Below, one piece after another: positions 45,556 through 54,165 of a stretch of 64,000 nucleotides of DNA (positions are counted from its first letter, which is position 1; each line of letters begins with the position of its first letter). The translations under genes and the position numbers were made by a program. The stretch comes from Halobacillus shinanisalinarum (GTDB lineage Bacteria > Bacillota > Bacilli > Bacillales > Halobacillaceae). Under the pieces are notes generated by a model that was given only the letters and a program-made list of their open reading frames with translations, searched no databases and had not been told where the DNA came from. The stretch covers positions 4,318,001 to 4,382,000 of the forward strand of contig NZ_CP095074.1 of assembly GCF_022919835.1 (NCBI RefSeq). The letters are read 5' to 3'.

Positions 45556-47262
45556 TTGAAGAAAAAGAATGTATTACCGGTAGCTGTTCTATCATCTGCC
45601 TTGTTCGTAGGAGCTTTTGCCCCCATTCAAGCACATGCGGTTCAACCCGAGCAGACACCTCAAGTTTCAACTCAATCCATGGCAGAAAAATTTGAGAAGT
45701 CTAAGGGAAACAAACCTATATTTGTCGTAGAAAAACAAGCTGAAAAACAAAACGCTAGTAATGCTGCTGCTGCGGTCAATCATCTGAAAAAAAATCAGGA
45801 AAAATATAAAATTAAAAATCCAAAATCAAACTTTAAACCGGGTCAAGTAAAGAAAGATGATCTAGGTATGACACATGTGAACCTACAGCAGACAAAAAAT
45901 GGTGTCCCTGTTGAAGGTAGCGAAGTTATTGTTCATTATGACGAAGAAAATACCGTTCAATCGGTGAGTGGCCATTTTAACCACGAAGTTGAGGAAGCGG
46001 ACATCTCTACTGAACCGACTCTCTCTAAAACAGAAGCTCTTAACAAAGCGAAGAATGAGGTGGATGCTCCTGAGGAAATGAGTTACACTCCTACAAGTGA
46101 GCTTGTCATCTATCCATATAATGATGCAAGTCAACTCGCTTATAAAGTAAATGTTAATTTCCTTGGCAAGGATCCTGGTAATTGGTTTGTCTTTGTAGAC
46201 GCTAAAAGTGGACAAGTAATTGATAAATACAATGCTTTGATGCACGCGAATGGATTTAGGTCTGCGACCGCTTCTGGCCTAGGTGTATTGGGTGACCATA
46301 GAAAATTACATATCACCCATAAGAATGATAAGACAGATAATCTTAAAGGGACACAGTTTTATTTATATGACAATTCCCATGATAATCTAGACGGAATTTA
46401 TACCTATGATATGAAAAATCAATGGGGAGGAGAGGACTTTCAGCTTCCGGGAGTACTCTACTCTAATAACAGTGCTTCTTTCAAAGACGATTATGACCGA
46501 GCCGCTGTAGATGCTCATTATAATTCAGAGCAAGTGTATGATTATTTTCTCGAAGAGCATGATAGAAATTCCCTAGACGGCGAGGGGATGGCCATTAAAT
46601 CATCTGTACACTATGGACAAGATTATAATAACGCCTTCTGGAATGGAGAACAAATGACATATGGAGATGGAGACGGTGAATTTTTCATATCTCTTTCAGC
46701 CGGTCTCGATGTTGCTGCACATGAAATGACTCATGGCGTGACATCAAACTCTGCAAATTTGCAATATCGCTTCCAGTCTGGTGCGCTTAATGAGGCCTTT
46801 TCAGACATATTTGGTGCGTTAGTAGATGAAGAAGATTGGGAAATCGGGGAAGACATTATGGGCGAAGATGCAAGACAATCTGGTCGAACTTCTCTCCGTA
46901 GTTTAAGTAATCCCGATAAGTACGCTGTAGGAGCAGAATATGTATCATATGGAGATGGCAGTGGGATGTATCCAACTCACATGGACGAATATTATGACCT
47001 GCCGCTCAGCCTAGATAATGGCGGGGTTCATATTAACTCTTCCATCATCAACCATGCAGCCTATCTTACAGGGGAGCAGATTGGTAAGGACAAGCTAGGC
47101 CAAATTTATTACCGTGCACTTACGGTGTATTTGACTCCAACATCAGATTTTAGTCACGCTAGGCAAGCGTTGATTCAATCAGCTGTTGACATATATGGAG
47201 AGGGCAGTACCGAAGCAGAAGCAACGGAAAGTGGACTGAATCAAGTGGGAATAACAGAATAA
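45556..47262 (+). CDS. Extracellular neutral metalloprotease (thermolysin family M4)
   Basis: 568 aa. Sec signal peptide (about 1-28, cut near AHA-VQ), a propeptide with FTP and PepSY parts (to about 230), then the mature enzyme. The zinc site is VAAHEMTHGVTS (His about 389 and 393) with the third ligand in GALNEAFSDIFG, and the catalytic His in NGGVHINSSIINHAAYL. Bacillolysin-like, with no C-terminal accessory domain. The mature part is rich in Asp and Glu, as expected for a halotolerant secreted protein. TTG start after AAGGAGGAG. Confidence 0.94.
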   Translation: MKKKNVLPVAVLSSALFVGAFAPIQAHAVQPEQTPQVSTQSMAEKFEKSKGNKPIFVVEKQAEKQNASNAAAAVNHLKKNQEKYKIKNPKSNFKPGQVKKDDLGMTHVNLQQTKNGVPVEGSEVIVHYDEENTVQSVSGHFNHEVEEADISTEPTLSKTEALNKAKNEVDAPEEMSYTPTSELVIYPYNDASQLAYKVNVNFLGKDPGNWFVFVDAKSGQVIDKYNALMHANGFRSATASGLGVLGDHRKLHITHKNDKTDNLKGTQFYLYDNSHDNLDGIYTYDMKNQWGGEDFQLPGVLYSNNSASFKDDYDRAAVDAHYNSEQVYDYFLEEHDRNSLDGEGMAIKSSVHYGQDYNNAFWNGEQMTYGDGDGEFFISLSAGLDVAAHEMTHGVTSNSANLQYRFQSGALNEAFSDIFGALVDEEDWEIGEDIMGEDARQSGRTSLRSLSNPDKYAVGAEYVSYGDGSGMYPTHMDEYYDLPLSLDNGGVHINSSIINHAAYLTGEQIGKDKLGQIYYRALTVYLTPTSDFSHARQALIQSAVDIYGEGSTEAEATESGLNQVGITE

Positions 47263-47267
47263 TTGTA

Positions 47268-47303
47268 AAAAAAGCAACTTCCTTGATAAGGAGTTGCTTT
47301 TTT
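47268..47303 (+). terminator. Terminator of the protease gene
   Basis: AAAGCAACTTCCTT and AAGGAGTTGCTTT form a stem followed by TTTTG. Confidence 0.85.
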
Positions 47304-47373
47304 GTGATGAAAAATGTAAGGAACGTATAAACCTCCGAGCCACTTTTTTCATAGTGTACGGAGAGGTGAAAAT

Positions 47374-48336
47374 ATGAAGAAAGTGATTTTAATAGCTGAT
47401 ACTGGTATCGACGACGCCATTGCATTAATTTATGCGTTGAAAAATCCGGATGTTGATCTCTTAGCTGTCGTTAGTGGATATGGAAATATAGAAAGAGATA
47501 AGGCTTACCGAAATGTGGAGTATCTACTGAAGCTTGCTGATCGTACAGATATTCCAGTCATTGCGGGAGCTACAAGACCTCTTAGTGGTGAGGATCCAAT
47601 CTTTTTCCCTAATATTCACGGCGCTGAAGGGTTAGGTCCAATTGATCCGCCTATTCCGGAAGAACGTTATTCCAACCGTACAAACTTCAGAAAGCTGTTT
47701 CGTTTAATAAAGGATAATCCAGGAGAAATCACGATCGTGAATGTTGGCCGTTGTACCTCGCTGACTATTGCTTGGTATTTGAGCCCTGAAGTGATGGGGA
47801 ATGTGAAGGAAACATTTGTAATGGGAGGGGCTTTTCTCGTACCTGGAAATGCTACAGAGGTGGCAGAGGCAAACTTTTTTGGTGATGCCACTGCGGCAAA
47901 TTTCATTTGTAAAAATGTGCCTAATTTATCGGTTATTCCACTAAATGTCACAAGAGAAGCCTTATTGACTCCAAATCAAGTTGATTTCATTGCATCCCGT
48001 GCAAATACCCGTCTAGAAAAAATAATTGACCCCATACTCGATTTTTACTATGAGGTGTATCAGGAACAAGAGCCAGGTATTGAGGGAACCCCTCAACATG
48101 ATTTGGCTGCTTTGATGGCCACTTTAGATCTCCCTGGGTTGTTTACCTATAAGAAAAGAAAGGTCCGGGTCCAGCATGAAGAAAGCTATGCAAATGGATT
48201 GAGTATCGCTGATTTTCGTCCAGGGACAACAGATTGTTCTGGAGAAGGCTGTTCTCGAATCGCAATGGAAATTGATCAGAAAAAATTTGTGAAACAAGTA
48301 ATAAAAGTCTTCGCTGATTATAGAGAAAAGAGATGA
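47374..48336 (+). CDS. Nucleoside hydrolase (IunH family)
   Basis: 320 aa. Hydrolyses the N-glycosidic bond of ribonucleosides. The N-terminal calcium-binding cluster is ADTGIDDAIALIYAL, a variant of the usual DTDPGxDDA with D13 and D14 retained. Other blocks are LLAVVSGYGNIERDKAYRNVEYLL, ETFVMGGAF, EANFFGDATAANFI and the C-terminal HDLAALMA. Ribosylpyrimidine or inosine-uridine preference cannot be told. GGAGAGGTGAAAAT precedes the ATG. An unusually long hairpin starts at its stop. Confidence 0.9.
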   Translation: MKKVILIADTGIDDAIALIYALKNPDVDLLAVVSGYGNIERDKAYRNVEYLLKLADRTDIPVIAGATRPLSGEDPIFFPNIHGAEGLGPIDPPIPEERYSNRTNFRKLFRLIKDNPGEITIVNVGRCTSLTIAWYLSPEVMGNVKETFVMGGAFLVPGNATEVAEANFFGDATAANFICKNVPNLSVIPLNVTREALLTPNQVDFIASRANTRLEKIIDPILDFYYEVYQEQEPGIEGTPQHDLAALMATLDLPGLFTYKKRKVRVQHEESYANGLSIADFRPGTTDCSGEGCSRIAMEIDQKKFVKQVIKVFADYREKR

Positions 48337-48399
48337 AATAAACAATGCAAAAAAATAACACAACCATGTTGGTTGTGTTATTTTTTTGCATTGTTTATT
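48337..48399. terminator. Perfect 29-bp hairpin after the nucleoside hydrolase gene
   Basis: The arms 48337-48365 and 48371-48399 are perfectly complementary with a 5-nt loop (ATGTT). An A-rich run in the left arm mirrors a T-rich run in the right. It probably acts as a bidirectional terminator, but it is twice as long as the other terminators here and could be a small palindromic repeat. Confidence 0.8.
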
Positions 48400-48555
48400 A
48401 TATTAATTAGGTCACAAGTTGAGCCTGAGTACTTTCAACTAGAAAAGATTGTCGATTTTTAAGTGGAAAATAAAGGAATAGTAAATTCTCACCAATACAT
48501 ATTTATCAATTTTCGAAAAATTGGAAAATTATCGCATCTCTTATCATTCTTGTGG

Positions 48556-48561
48556 TATACT
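48556..48561 (+). promoter_or_regulatory. Extended -10 box of the toxin promoter
   Basis: TATACT preceded by TGTGG. No good -35 at standard spacing. The inferred transcript starts near 48568 and ends at the terminator at about 48755, roughly 190 nt. Confidence 0.5.
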
Positions 48562-48580
48562 CAAATCGCAAGTCCTATCT

Positions 48581-48717
48581 CAGAATGAGTTCATCCTCTC
48601 ATAGGGAGGTGATAGCTGTGAGTCCGTTTGAAGCGATAAGCCTAATGTTGAGCTTTGGAATGCTGATAGCGGTAGTGGTACACAAAAAGCAGTAATACTT
48701 GTAACGAACTCATTCTG
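48581..48717 (+). repeat. 12-nt complementary arms flanking the toxin ORF
   Basis: CAGAATGAGTTC (48581-48592, 5' leader) and GAACTCATTCTG (48706-48717, 3' end) are exact reverse complements, 24 nt before the ribosome binding site core and 10 nt after the toxin stop. Such 5'-3' pairing keeps several type I toxin mRNAs untranslated. Confidence 0.85.
48618..48695 (+). CDS. Type I toxin, holin-like / BsrE-type small hydrophobic peptide
   Basis: 25 aa, GTG start after GGAGGTGAT. The peptide begins MSPFEAISLMLSFGMLIAV and ends with basic HKKQ, matching the holin-like toxin pattern. Bacillus subtilis BsrE begins MSTFQALMLMLAIGSFIIAL: the same M-S-x-F-x-A start, L-M-L and following Gly. One membrane helix is expected. 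The gene sits in a short transcript whose ends carry complementary 12-nt segments. It has its own terminator and a convincing antisense promoter just beyond, the organisation of bsrE/as-bsrE and txpA/RatA. Confidence 0.82.
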   Translation: MSPFEAISLMLSFGMLIAVVVHKKQ

Positions 48718-48721
48718 CACT

Positions 48722-48755
48722 CATCCAAGGTGCCCCAACACCTTGGATTTTTTTA
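48722..48755 (+). terminator. Terminator of the toxin transcript
   Basis: ATCCAAGGTG and CACCTTGGAT form a 10-bp stem followed by TTTTTT. Confidence 0.92.
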
Positions 48756-48795
48756 TTTCCATTATGATTATATCGTTAAATTCTCTCGATAGCAA

Positions 48796-49086
48796 GATAA
48801 TGATTTTTTTAAAAATTTAGATTGTTGATTTAGACACATATCCTTAGATTATTTCATAGTCGGTCAATGTATACTTGTTATTTTTAAAAAAATGAAAAAG
48901 TTTTTATCCTTTGTTTAATTGTAATTGAATAGAATCATTTCGTGGAAGTAATGATGATACTGTTGAAACATTTAGTAATTATTTTGTAACGAAAACTTAA
49001 GTTTAACAATTTCACACGAGGTAACTATAGTAGTAGCAAAATATTTCCATGATGTTCCTAAAAAACCTTGAAGGATGGTGGCTTAA
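48796..49086. other. AT-rich leader of the sugar operon
   Basis: No gene. Very AT-rich sequence between the antisense promoter and rfbA, presumably containing the operon promoter; I could not fix a convincing -35/-10 pair. Confidence 0.4.
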
Positions 49087-50019
49087 ATGAAAGGAATCAT
49101 ACTAGCGGGAGGAAGCGGAACAAGGCTTTCCCCAAGCACGAATTGCATAAATAAACATTTGTTAGCTGTTTATGACAAACCTATGATTTATTATCCTTTA
49201 TCGATTTTAATGCTTTCAGGAATTAAAGAGATTATGATTATTAGTACACCAGAGGATATTCCAAGGTTTGAAAAATTATTAGGTGATGGTTCATCACTGG
49301 GGATTACCCTGCATTACAAAGAACAGGAAGAACCGAATGGTATCCCGGAAGCGTTCATTGTCGGAGAAGAGTTTATTGGAAAAGATGATGTCACCTTGAT
49401 ATTAGGCGACAATATTTTTTACGGGCAAGGATTGACAAATATCTTGAGAAAAGCTGTACGGAATCATACAGGGGCTACCATTTTTGGATATAGGGTGAAG
49501 GATCCAAGCAGGTTTGGTGTCGTGGAATTCGATGACAGGCAAAAAGTTGTTTCGCTGGAGGAAAAACCCGAGGACCCCAAATCAGACTTTGCGGCAACGG
49601 GTTTATATGTCTATGATAATCGCGTCATCAAAATAGCCAAAAAACTCAACTTTTCGGCCCGTGGAGAGCTTGAAATAACGGACGTGAACAAAAAATATCT
49701 CGAGGAAGGCCAGCTTAATGTTGAACTGCTGGGAAGAGGATTTGCATGGCTGGATGCAGGAACACATGAGTCGTTATTCGAATCCTCAGAATTCATTAAG
49801 AATATTGAGCAGCGGCAAGGCTTCAAAGTGGCTTGCATCGAAGAGATTTCCTATTACATGGGATACATTTCAAAAGAACACCTATATGAAATAGGCGAAT
49901 CGATGAAAAAGAATGATTATGGCCAATACTTGATGGAAATTGCCAATCGGAAGCATGTACAGCAATATTGGGACAAAATCGATCAGAACCCAGTGTTAGG
50001 ACTGATAGAAAATGAGTAA
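49087..50019 (+). CDS. rfbA: Glucose-1-phosphate thymidylyltransferase
   Basis: 310 aa, normal RmlA length. Makes dTDP-glucose. Blocks are the nucleotidyltransferase start [74 protein letters not shown] and [15 protein letters not shown]. First gene of the operon; AAGGATGGTGGCTTA precedes the ATG. It overlaps rfbB by 8 nt. Confidence 0.96.
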   Translation: MKGIILAGGSGTRLSPSTNCINKHLLAVYDKPMIYYPLSILMLSGIKEIMIISTPEDIPRFEKLLGDGSSLGITLHYKEQEEPNGIPEAFIVGEEFIGKDDVTLILGDNIFYGQGLTNILRKAVRNHTGATIFGYRVKDPSRFGVVEFDDRQKVVSLEEKPEDPKSDFAATGLYVYDNRVIKIAKKLNFSARGELEITDVNKKYLEEGQLNVELLGRGFAWLDAGTHESLFESSEFIKNIEQRQGFKVACIEEISYYMGYISKEHLYEIGESMKKNDYGQYLMEIANRKHVQQYWDKIDQNPVLGLIENE

Positions 50020-51043
50020 CAATTCAGCGCTTTTAGTAACAGGAGGAGCGGGATTTATTGGCTCCAATTTTATTGCGTATTATTTAAAAAAGTATCCAGG
50101 TCGTCAGCTTGTCAATATAGATAAGCTGACCTATGCAGGAAACCTGGAAAATCTGATGGAAGCTGAGAATATGGACCATTACCACTTTGTCCACGGGGAT
50201 ATCTCTGATGAAGCTTTAGTAGGGGATGTTTTTAATGAATTCGATATTGAAGGTGTTGTACATTTCGCCGCTGAATCACATGTAGACAAGTCAATCGCTG
50301 ATTCTAAACCGTTTATCTTAACAAATGTACTAGGTACTGGTGTATTACTGGAAGCAGCTAGGAGGGATTGGTCTGAGAAAGGTGCGCTGTCACAAAGACG
50401 GTTTCATCACATTTCGACTGATGAAGTTTATGGCTCATTAGAAGGTGAAGGCAAGTTCACTGAAAACACACCTTATAAACCTCGTAATCCATATAGCGCT
50501 ACTAAAGCGGGGGCGAATATGCTGGTCAAGAGTTATTACACCACTTACGGGATGAATGTGGTGCTATCTAGTAGCTCTAATAATTATGGACCAAGACAAA
50601 ATGATGAAAAACTCATTCCAACAATCATGCGAAAGGCACTCTCACTTGAACCGATTCCTATTTATGGAGATGGGATGAACGTTAGAGATTGGCTGTACGT
50701 TGGGGATCACTGCCGGGCCATTGACACCGTTTTTCACAATGGAGAAGCGGGAGAGACATATAACGTTGGAGGCGGAAATGAACAGACGAACCTTGAACTT
50801 ACTGAATTTATTTGCAGGCAGCTTGATGCCATTAACCCACAGCTATTAAGGGAAAAAGATCTAACCAGCTTTAGTGAGCTCATCACATTTGTGGATGATC
50901 GTCCTGGACATGATTTAAGGTATGCTGTCGACGATACAAAGCTTCGGAATCACCTCGATTGGGCGCCTGAGATCTCCTATGTGGATGGTTTGAAAAAGAC
51001 GGTAAATTGGTATGTAAACAAATGGAAGGAAGTCGTGAAATGA
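50012..51043 (+). CDS. rfbB: dTDP-glucose 4,6-dehydratase
   Basis: 343 aa extended SDR. NAD loop [45 protein letters not shown], and the catalytic Tyr/Lys in [13 protein letters not shown]. Substrate contacts are in [18 protein letters not shown]. It converts dTDP-glucose to dTDP-4-keto-6-deoxyglucose. It overlaps rfbA by 8 nt and the next gene by 4 nt (ATGA), so the operon is tightly coupled. No rmlC or rmlD follows, so the product is not dTDP-rhamnose from this locus. Confidence 0.96.
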   Translation: MSNNSALLVTGGAGFIGSNFIAYYLKKYPGRQLVNIDKLTYAGNLENLMEAENMDHYHFVHGDISDEALVGDVFNEFDIEGVVHFAAESHVDKSIADSKPFILTNVLGTGVLLEAARRDWSEKGALSQRRFHHISTDEVYGSLEGEGKFTENTPYKPRNPYSATKAGANMLVKSYYTTYGMNVVLSSSSNNYGPRQNDEKLIPTIMRKALSLEPIPIYGDGMNVRDWLYVGDHCRAIDTVFHNGEAGETYNVGGGNEQTNLELTEFICRQLDAINPQLLREKDLTSFSELITFVDDRPGHDLRYAVDDTKLRNHLDWAPEISYVDGLKKTVNWYVNKWKEVVK

Positions 51044-51978
51044 TTTCTGTTGTTGTCCCTGTCTATGGTTGTCAAACGTGCCTGTATGAATTGTGCAGGC
51101 GCGTTGATCAAACCATGAAAAGTATACCTTCAAATTATGAAATCTTACTCATTAATGATTGCAGTCCAGATCAATCGTGGGAAACGATTCAAAAGATAAG
51201 TAAAGAAGATCATCATGTCAGAGGCTTCGATATGTCTAGAAACTTTGGGCAGCACCGTGCTATTACAGCTGGTCTTGATCACACAAAAGGTGATTTTATT
51301 GTTGTGATGGATTGCGACTTGCAGGATCAGCCTGAGGAAATCAAGAAATTGTATGAGAAAGCATTAGAAGGCTATGAGGTTGTATTCGGTACACGCGTAG
51401 TTCGGCAAGATGGTATCCTTAAACGCCTGTCTTCTAAATTATTTTATAAAGTTTATGACTATCTGACCGATCGTTCATCAGATCATACCATTGCCAATTT
51501 TAGTATTTGTTCAAGGAATGTAATTGACAACTATAGGAATATGAGAGAACAGAACCGTTTCTTTCCGCTGTTCATCAAATGGATGGGTTTTAAAACAACC
51601 AGTATCCCTGTTGACCACGGAAAAAGGCTTGAAGGCAAATCATCATACAATGTAAAGAAAATGGTTAGGTTAGCAACAGATGTGATTATCTCTCAGTCTA
51701 ACAAACCGTTAAGATTGTCGATTCAATTTGGCTTTTTGATTTCTTTTGTCTCATTTATCTATGGAATCTATTTGATCCTGCGATATTTTTTCTTATCACA
51801 GCCTGTACCAGGATGGACAAGTGTGATGGTCTCTCTCTATTTTATAGGAGGGTTAATTTTTTTTAATTTTGGGGTGTTAGGATTATATCTTGGAAAGGTG
51901 TTTAATGAAACGAAAGGGCGTCCGTTATACATCATTAGGGACGTGACTGATAAGAAAAAAGATGAGGTGATAGGATGA
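51040..51978 (+). CDS. Polyprenyl-phosphate glycosyltransferase (GtrB/YkoT-like)
   Basis: 312 aa. GT2 domain at the N-terminus (SVVVPVYGCQTCLYELCRRV; DxD-type motif in VVMDCDLQDQPEEI), then two C-terminal membrane helices (about 235-260 and 270-295), the layout of GtrB, CsbB and YkoT. These enzymes attach a sugar from a nucleotide donor to undecaprenyl phosphate on the inner face. The ATG overlaps the rfbB stop (ATGA). The neighbours predict dTDP-Fuc4NAc as donor. Confidence 0.9.
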   Translation: MISVVVPVYGCQTCLYELCRRVDQTMKSIPSNYEILLINDCSPDQSWETIQKISKEDHHVRGFDMSRNFGQHRAITAGLDHTKGDFIVVMDCDLQDQPEEIKKLYEKALEGYEVVFGTRVVRQDGILKRLSSKLFYKVYDYLTDRSSDHTIANFSICSRNVIDNYRNMREQNRFFPLFIKWMGFKTTSIPVDHGKRLEGKSSYNVKKMVRLATDVIISQSNKPLRLSIQFGFLISFVSFIYGIYLILRYFFLSQPVPGWTSVMVSLYFIGGLIFFNFGVLGLYLGKVFNETKGRPLYIIRDVTDKKKDEVIG

Positions 51979-52655
51979 CACATTACTTAAAAGAAACACC
52001 ATGGGATAAACGTACACTTAACATAGATACTTATGAGTTAGCTTCCTTGGATGTGGAAGCATTCCAGGAGACGATGGATAAGGAAGGTCATTTTACAGTT
52101 AAAGTGGATCCTTTTTTTGATAAAAAGGTGTTAGAAGAGTATGGATTTTATTATGCTGACACTTTGCTTGAGCCGAAATGTAAACGAGGCGAGTTGAAGG
52201 TGTTTGAAAAGGAAGGGGTTTCGATTGATTCAAATGGAGATAAGCAAGCCATTTTGGATATCGCCGAACACGCTTTTGTTCATGGCCGCTTCCATAGAGA
52301 TTTTCATATCCCGAACGAGCTTGCTGATTTAAGATATGTACGATGGCTTGAAGATTTATACGATCAAAACCAAGTGTATTTCCTGTATTATCAGGGGGAT
52401 ATTGCTGGTTTCTTCGGTTTTGAAAACAACAAGGTTCTGCTCTTAGGAATCAGTAAGGAATTGACAGGTATGGGGTTAGCTAGACCTTTTCTGACCAGTG
52501 GTTGTTTAAAGATGCTCTCATCAGGATATGACGAGCTCATAACCTCTGTTTCGGCAATTAACTTGGCTTCACTAAACCTTTTTCAGTCTATCGGATTTAA
52601 GTTGAAAGGATCAGTAGATGTTTATCACAAGTTGAATGGGAAAATATTGACATAA
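51975..52655 (+). CDS. GNAT acetyltransferase, WecD-like
   Basis: 226 aa. N-terminal helical domain, then a GNAT fold from about residue 85: AILDIAEHAFVHGRFHRDFHIP, VYFLYYQGDIAGFFGFE, the acetyl-CoA region LLGISKELTGMGLARPFLTSGC, and a C-terminal NLASLNLFQSIGFKLKG. The layout matches WecD, which acetylates dTDP-4-amino-4,6-dideoxygalactose. The start overlaps the previous stop (ATGA). The WecE-type transaminase two genes on makes the matching substrate. Confidence 0.85.
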   Translation: MTHYLKETPWDKRTLNIDTYELASLDVEAFQETMDKEGHFTVKVDPFFDKKVLEEYGFYYADTLLEPKCKRGELKVFEKEGVSIDSNGDKQAILDIAEHAFVHGRFHRDFHIPNELADLRYVRWLEDLYDQNQVYFLYYQGDIAGFFGFENNKVLLLGISKELTGMGLARPFLTSGCLKMLSSGYDELITSVSAINLASLNLFQSIGFKLKGSVDVYHKLNGKILT

Positions 52656-53020
52656 TGGGCTATCTATATATTTTTGGTACCATCCTATTTACTGTTTATG
52701 GACAACTAATACTAAAATGGCGAATTGAGAAATACGGCAGCCTTCCTGCTGCAGTAAAGGATAAAATCCTATTTTTATTGCAATTGTTAGTAGACCCTTT
52801 GATTCTATCAGGGTTTCTTTCTGCTTTTGTAGCCTCAATATTTTGGATGGGAGCTATGACAAAATTTAATATTAGTTACGCTTATCCGTTCATGAGTCTC
52901 TCATTTGTTCTTGTATTTATACTTTCTGTGTTTCTATTTCAAGAGCCTATTACATCATATAAAGTGATCGGACTTTCGTTCATCGTAGTAGGTATTATTA
53001 TAACTAGCCAATCTGTGTGA
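52655..53020 (+). CDS. Four-helix SMR/ArnE-like membrane protein, candidate lipid-sugar flippase
   Basis: 121 aa, four membrane helices. SMR/EamA-like features: a GQLILKWRIEKYG motif after helix 1 and NISYAYPFMSLSFVLVFILSVFLFQEPITSYKVIGLSFIVVGIII at the C-terminus, close to the ArnE/ArnF and EmrE patterns. The start codon overlaps the previous stop (TAATG). Between a lipid-sugar synthase and an export-side candidate, moving the undecaprenyl-linked sugar across the membrane is the best guess. Confidence 0.8.
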   Translation: MGYLYIFGTILFTVYGQLILKWRIEKYGSLPAAVKDKILFLLQLLVDPLILSGFLSAFVASIFWMGAMTKFNISYAYPFMSLSFVLVFILSVFLFQEPITSYKVIGLSFIVVGIIITSQSV

Positions 53021-53031
53021 GGTGATTTCCT

Positions 53032-54165
53032 GTGATTCCATTTAATAAACCGTGCGTCATTGGTAAAGAAACAGACTATATTCAAGAAGCGATTAACCAC
53101 AATCTTAAGCTCTCAGGGAATGGTCCTTTTGGTGAAAAGTGTAAGGCTTGGTTTGAAGAGAATTTATTATGCCAGAAAGCCTTACTAACTCCATCCTGTA
53201 CACATGCTCTTGAGATGGCCGCCTTATTACTGAACATAAAAGAAGGGGATGAAGTCATCATGCCCTCGTACACATTTGTTTCAACAGCTAATGCCTTTGT
53301 GTTACGAGGAGCACACATCAGATTTGTAGATGTCGATCCAACTGTGATGAATATAGATCCTGATTTGATCGAAGAGGCGATTACCCATAGGACAAAAGCG
53401 GTTGTAGTCGTCCATTATGCCGGTGTTGCCTGTGAGATGGAACAGATTATGGAGATCGCAGAACGTCATAAATTATTTGTGATCGAAGATGCAGCTCAAG
53501 GCCTATTGAGCACATATAAAGGAAAGGCGCTTGGGACATTTGGTCACTTTGGTACGTTAAGTTTTCATGAGACGAAGAACTATACTTGTGGAGAAGGTGG
53601 CGCTCTGCTGATCAATGACCCAGAATATGTAGAGCGTGCTGAAATCCTTCAAGAAAAAGGGACGAATCGGTCTCAATTTAAAAGGGGGCAGGTTGATAAG
53701 TATACATGGAAGGACGTTGGGTCCTCATTTCTGTTAAGTGAATTGAATGCCGCTTATTTATATGCCCAGCTTGAGGAAGCTTGGACTATTTTTGAAGATC
53801 GCATGAAGACATGGAATCAGTATAGTGAAAAGCTGTCCTCTTTAGTGGGAGAAGACTTGATCCGTACACAATACATTCCTGAGCTTTGTCAGCATAACGC
53901 TCACATGTTCTATATAAAGCTGAAAACGGAATCTGTGCGTTCTCATTTAACTTCTTACTTGAAGGAGCAAGGCATTATGGCGGTACCTCATTATGAACCA
54001 TTGCATTCCTCTCAGGCGGGGAGAGTGTATGGTGGCTTAACGGGGGTAGATAATTTCACGACATCAGAAGCGGAGCGGTTATTACGACTGCCTTTATACT
54101 TTGGGATGGAGAAAGAGGTCGTCAATCATGTGGTCCACCATATTGAGAACTTTTTCAAAAAATAA
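53032..54165 (+). CDS. dTDP-4-amino-4,6-dideoxygalactose transaminase (WecE-like)
   Basis: 377 aa, GTG start after GTGAGGTGATTTCCT. DegT/DnrJ/EryC1 fold: NHNLKLSGNGPFGEKC, TPSCTHALEMAALLLNIKEGDEVIMPSYTFVSTANAFVLRGA, FVDVDPTVMNIDP, VIEDAAQGL, and the PLP lysine in SFHETKNYTCGEGGAL. The C-terminus (MFYIKLKTESVRSHLTSYLKEQGIMAVPHYEPLHSS) matches WecE/RffA closely. Transfers an amino group to dTDP-4-keto-6-deoxyglucose. The 3' end overlaps the next gene by 38 nt. Confidence 0.92.
   Translation: MIPFNKPCVIGKETDYIQEAINHNLKLSGNGPFGEKCKAWFEENLLCQKALLTPSCTHALEMAALLLNIKEGDEVIMPSYTFVSTANAFVLRGAHIRFVDVDPTVMNIDPDLIEEAITHRTKAVVVVHYAGVACEMEQIMEIAERHKLFVIEDAAQGLLSTYKGKALGTFGHFGTLSFHETKNYTCGEGGALLINDPEYVERAEILQEKGTNRSQFKRGQVDKYTWKDVGSSFLLSELNAAYLYAQLEEAWTIFEDRMKTWNQYSEKLSSLVGEDLIRTQYIPELCQHNAHMFYIKLKTESVRSHLTSYLKEQGIMAVPHYEPLHSSQAGRVYGGLTGVDNFTTSEAERLLRLPLYFGMEKEVVNHVVHHIENFFKK

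Larger units (their letters stand above)
48600..48760 (-). ncRNA. Predicted antisense antitoxin RNA
   Basis: A minus-strand promoter lies at 48767-48795: TTGCTA, a 17-nt spacer, and a perfect TATAAT. Transcription would begin near 48760 and run antisense to the toxin terminator, 3' arm and coding region. The 3' end is not resolved; no U-tailed terminator was seen, so the left boundary is nominal. Confidence 0.5.
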
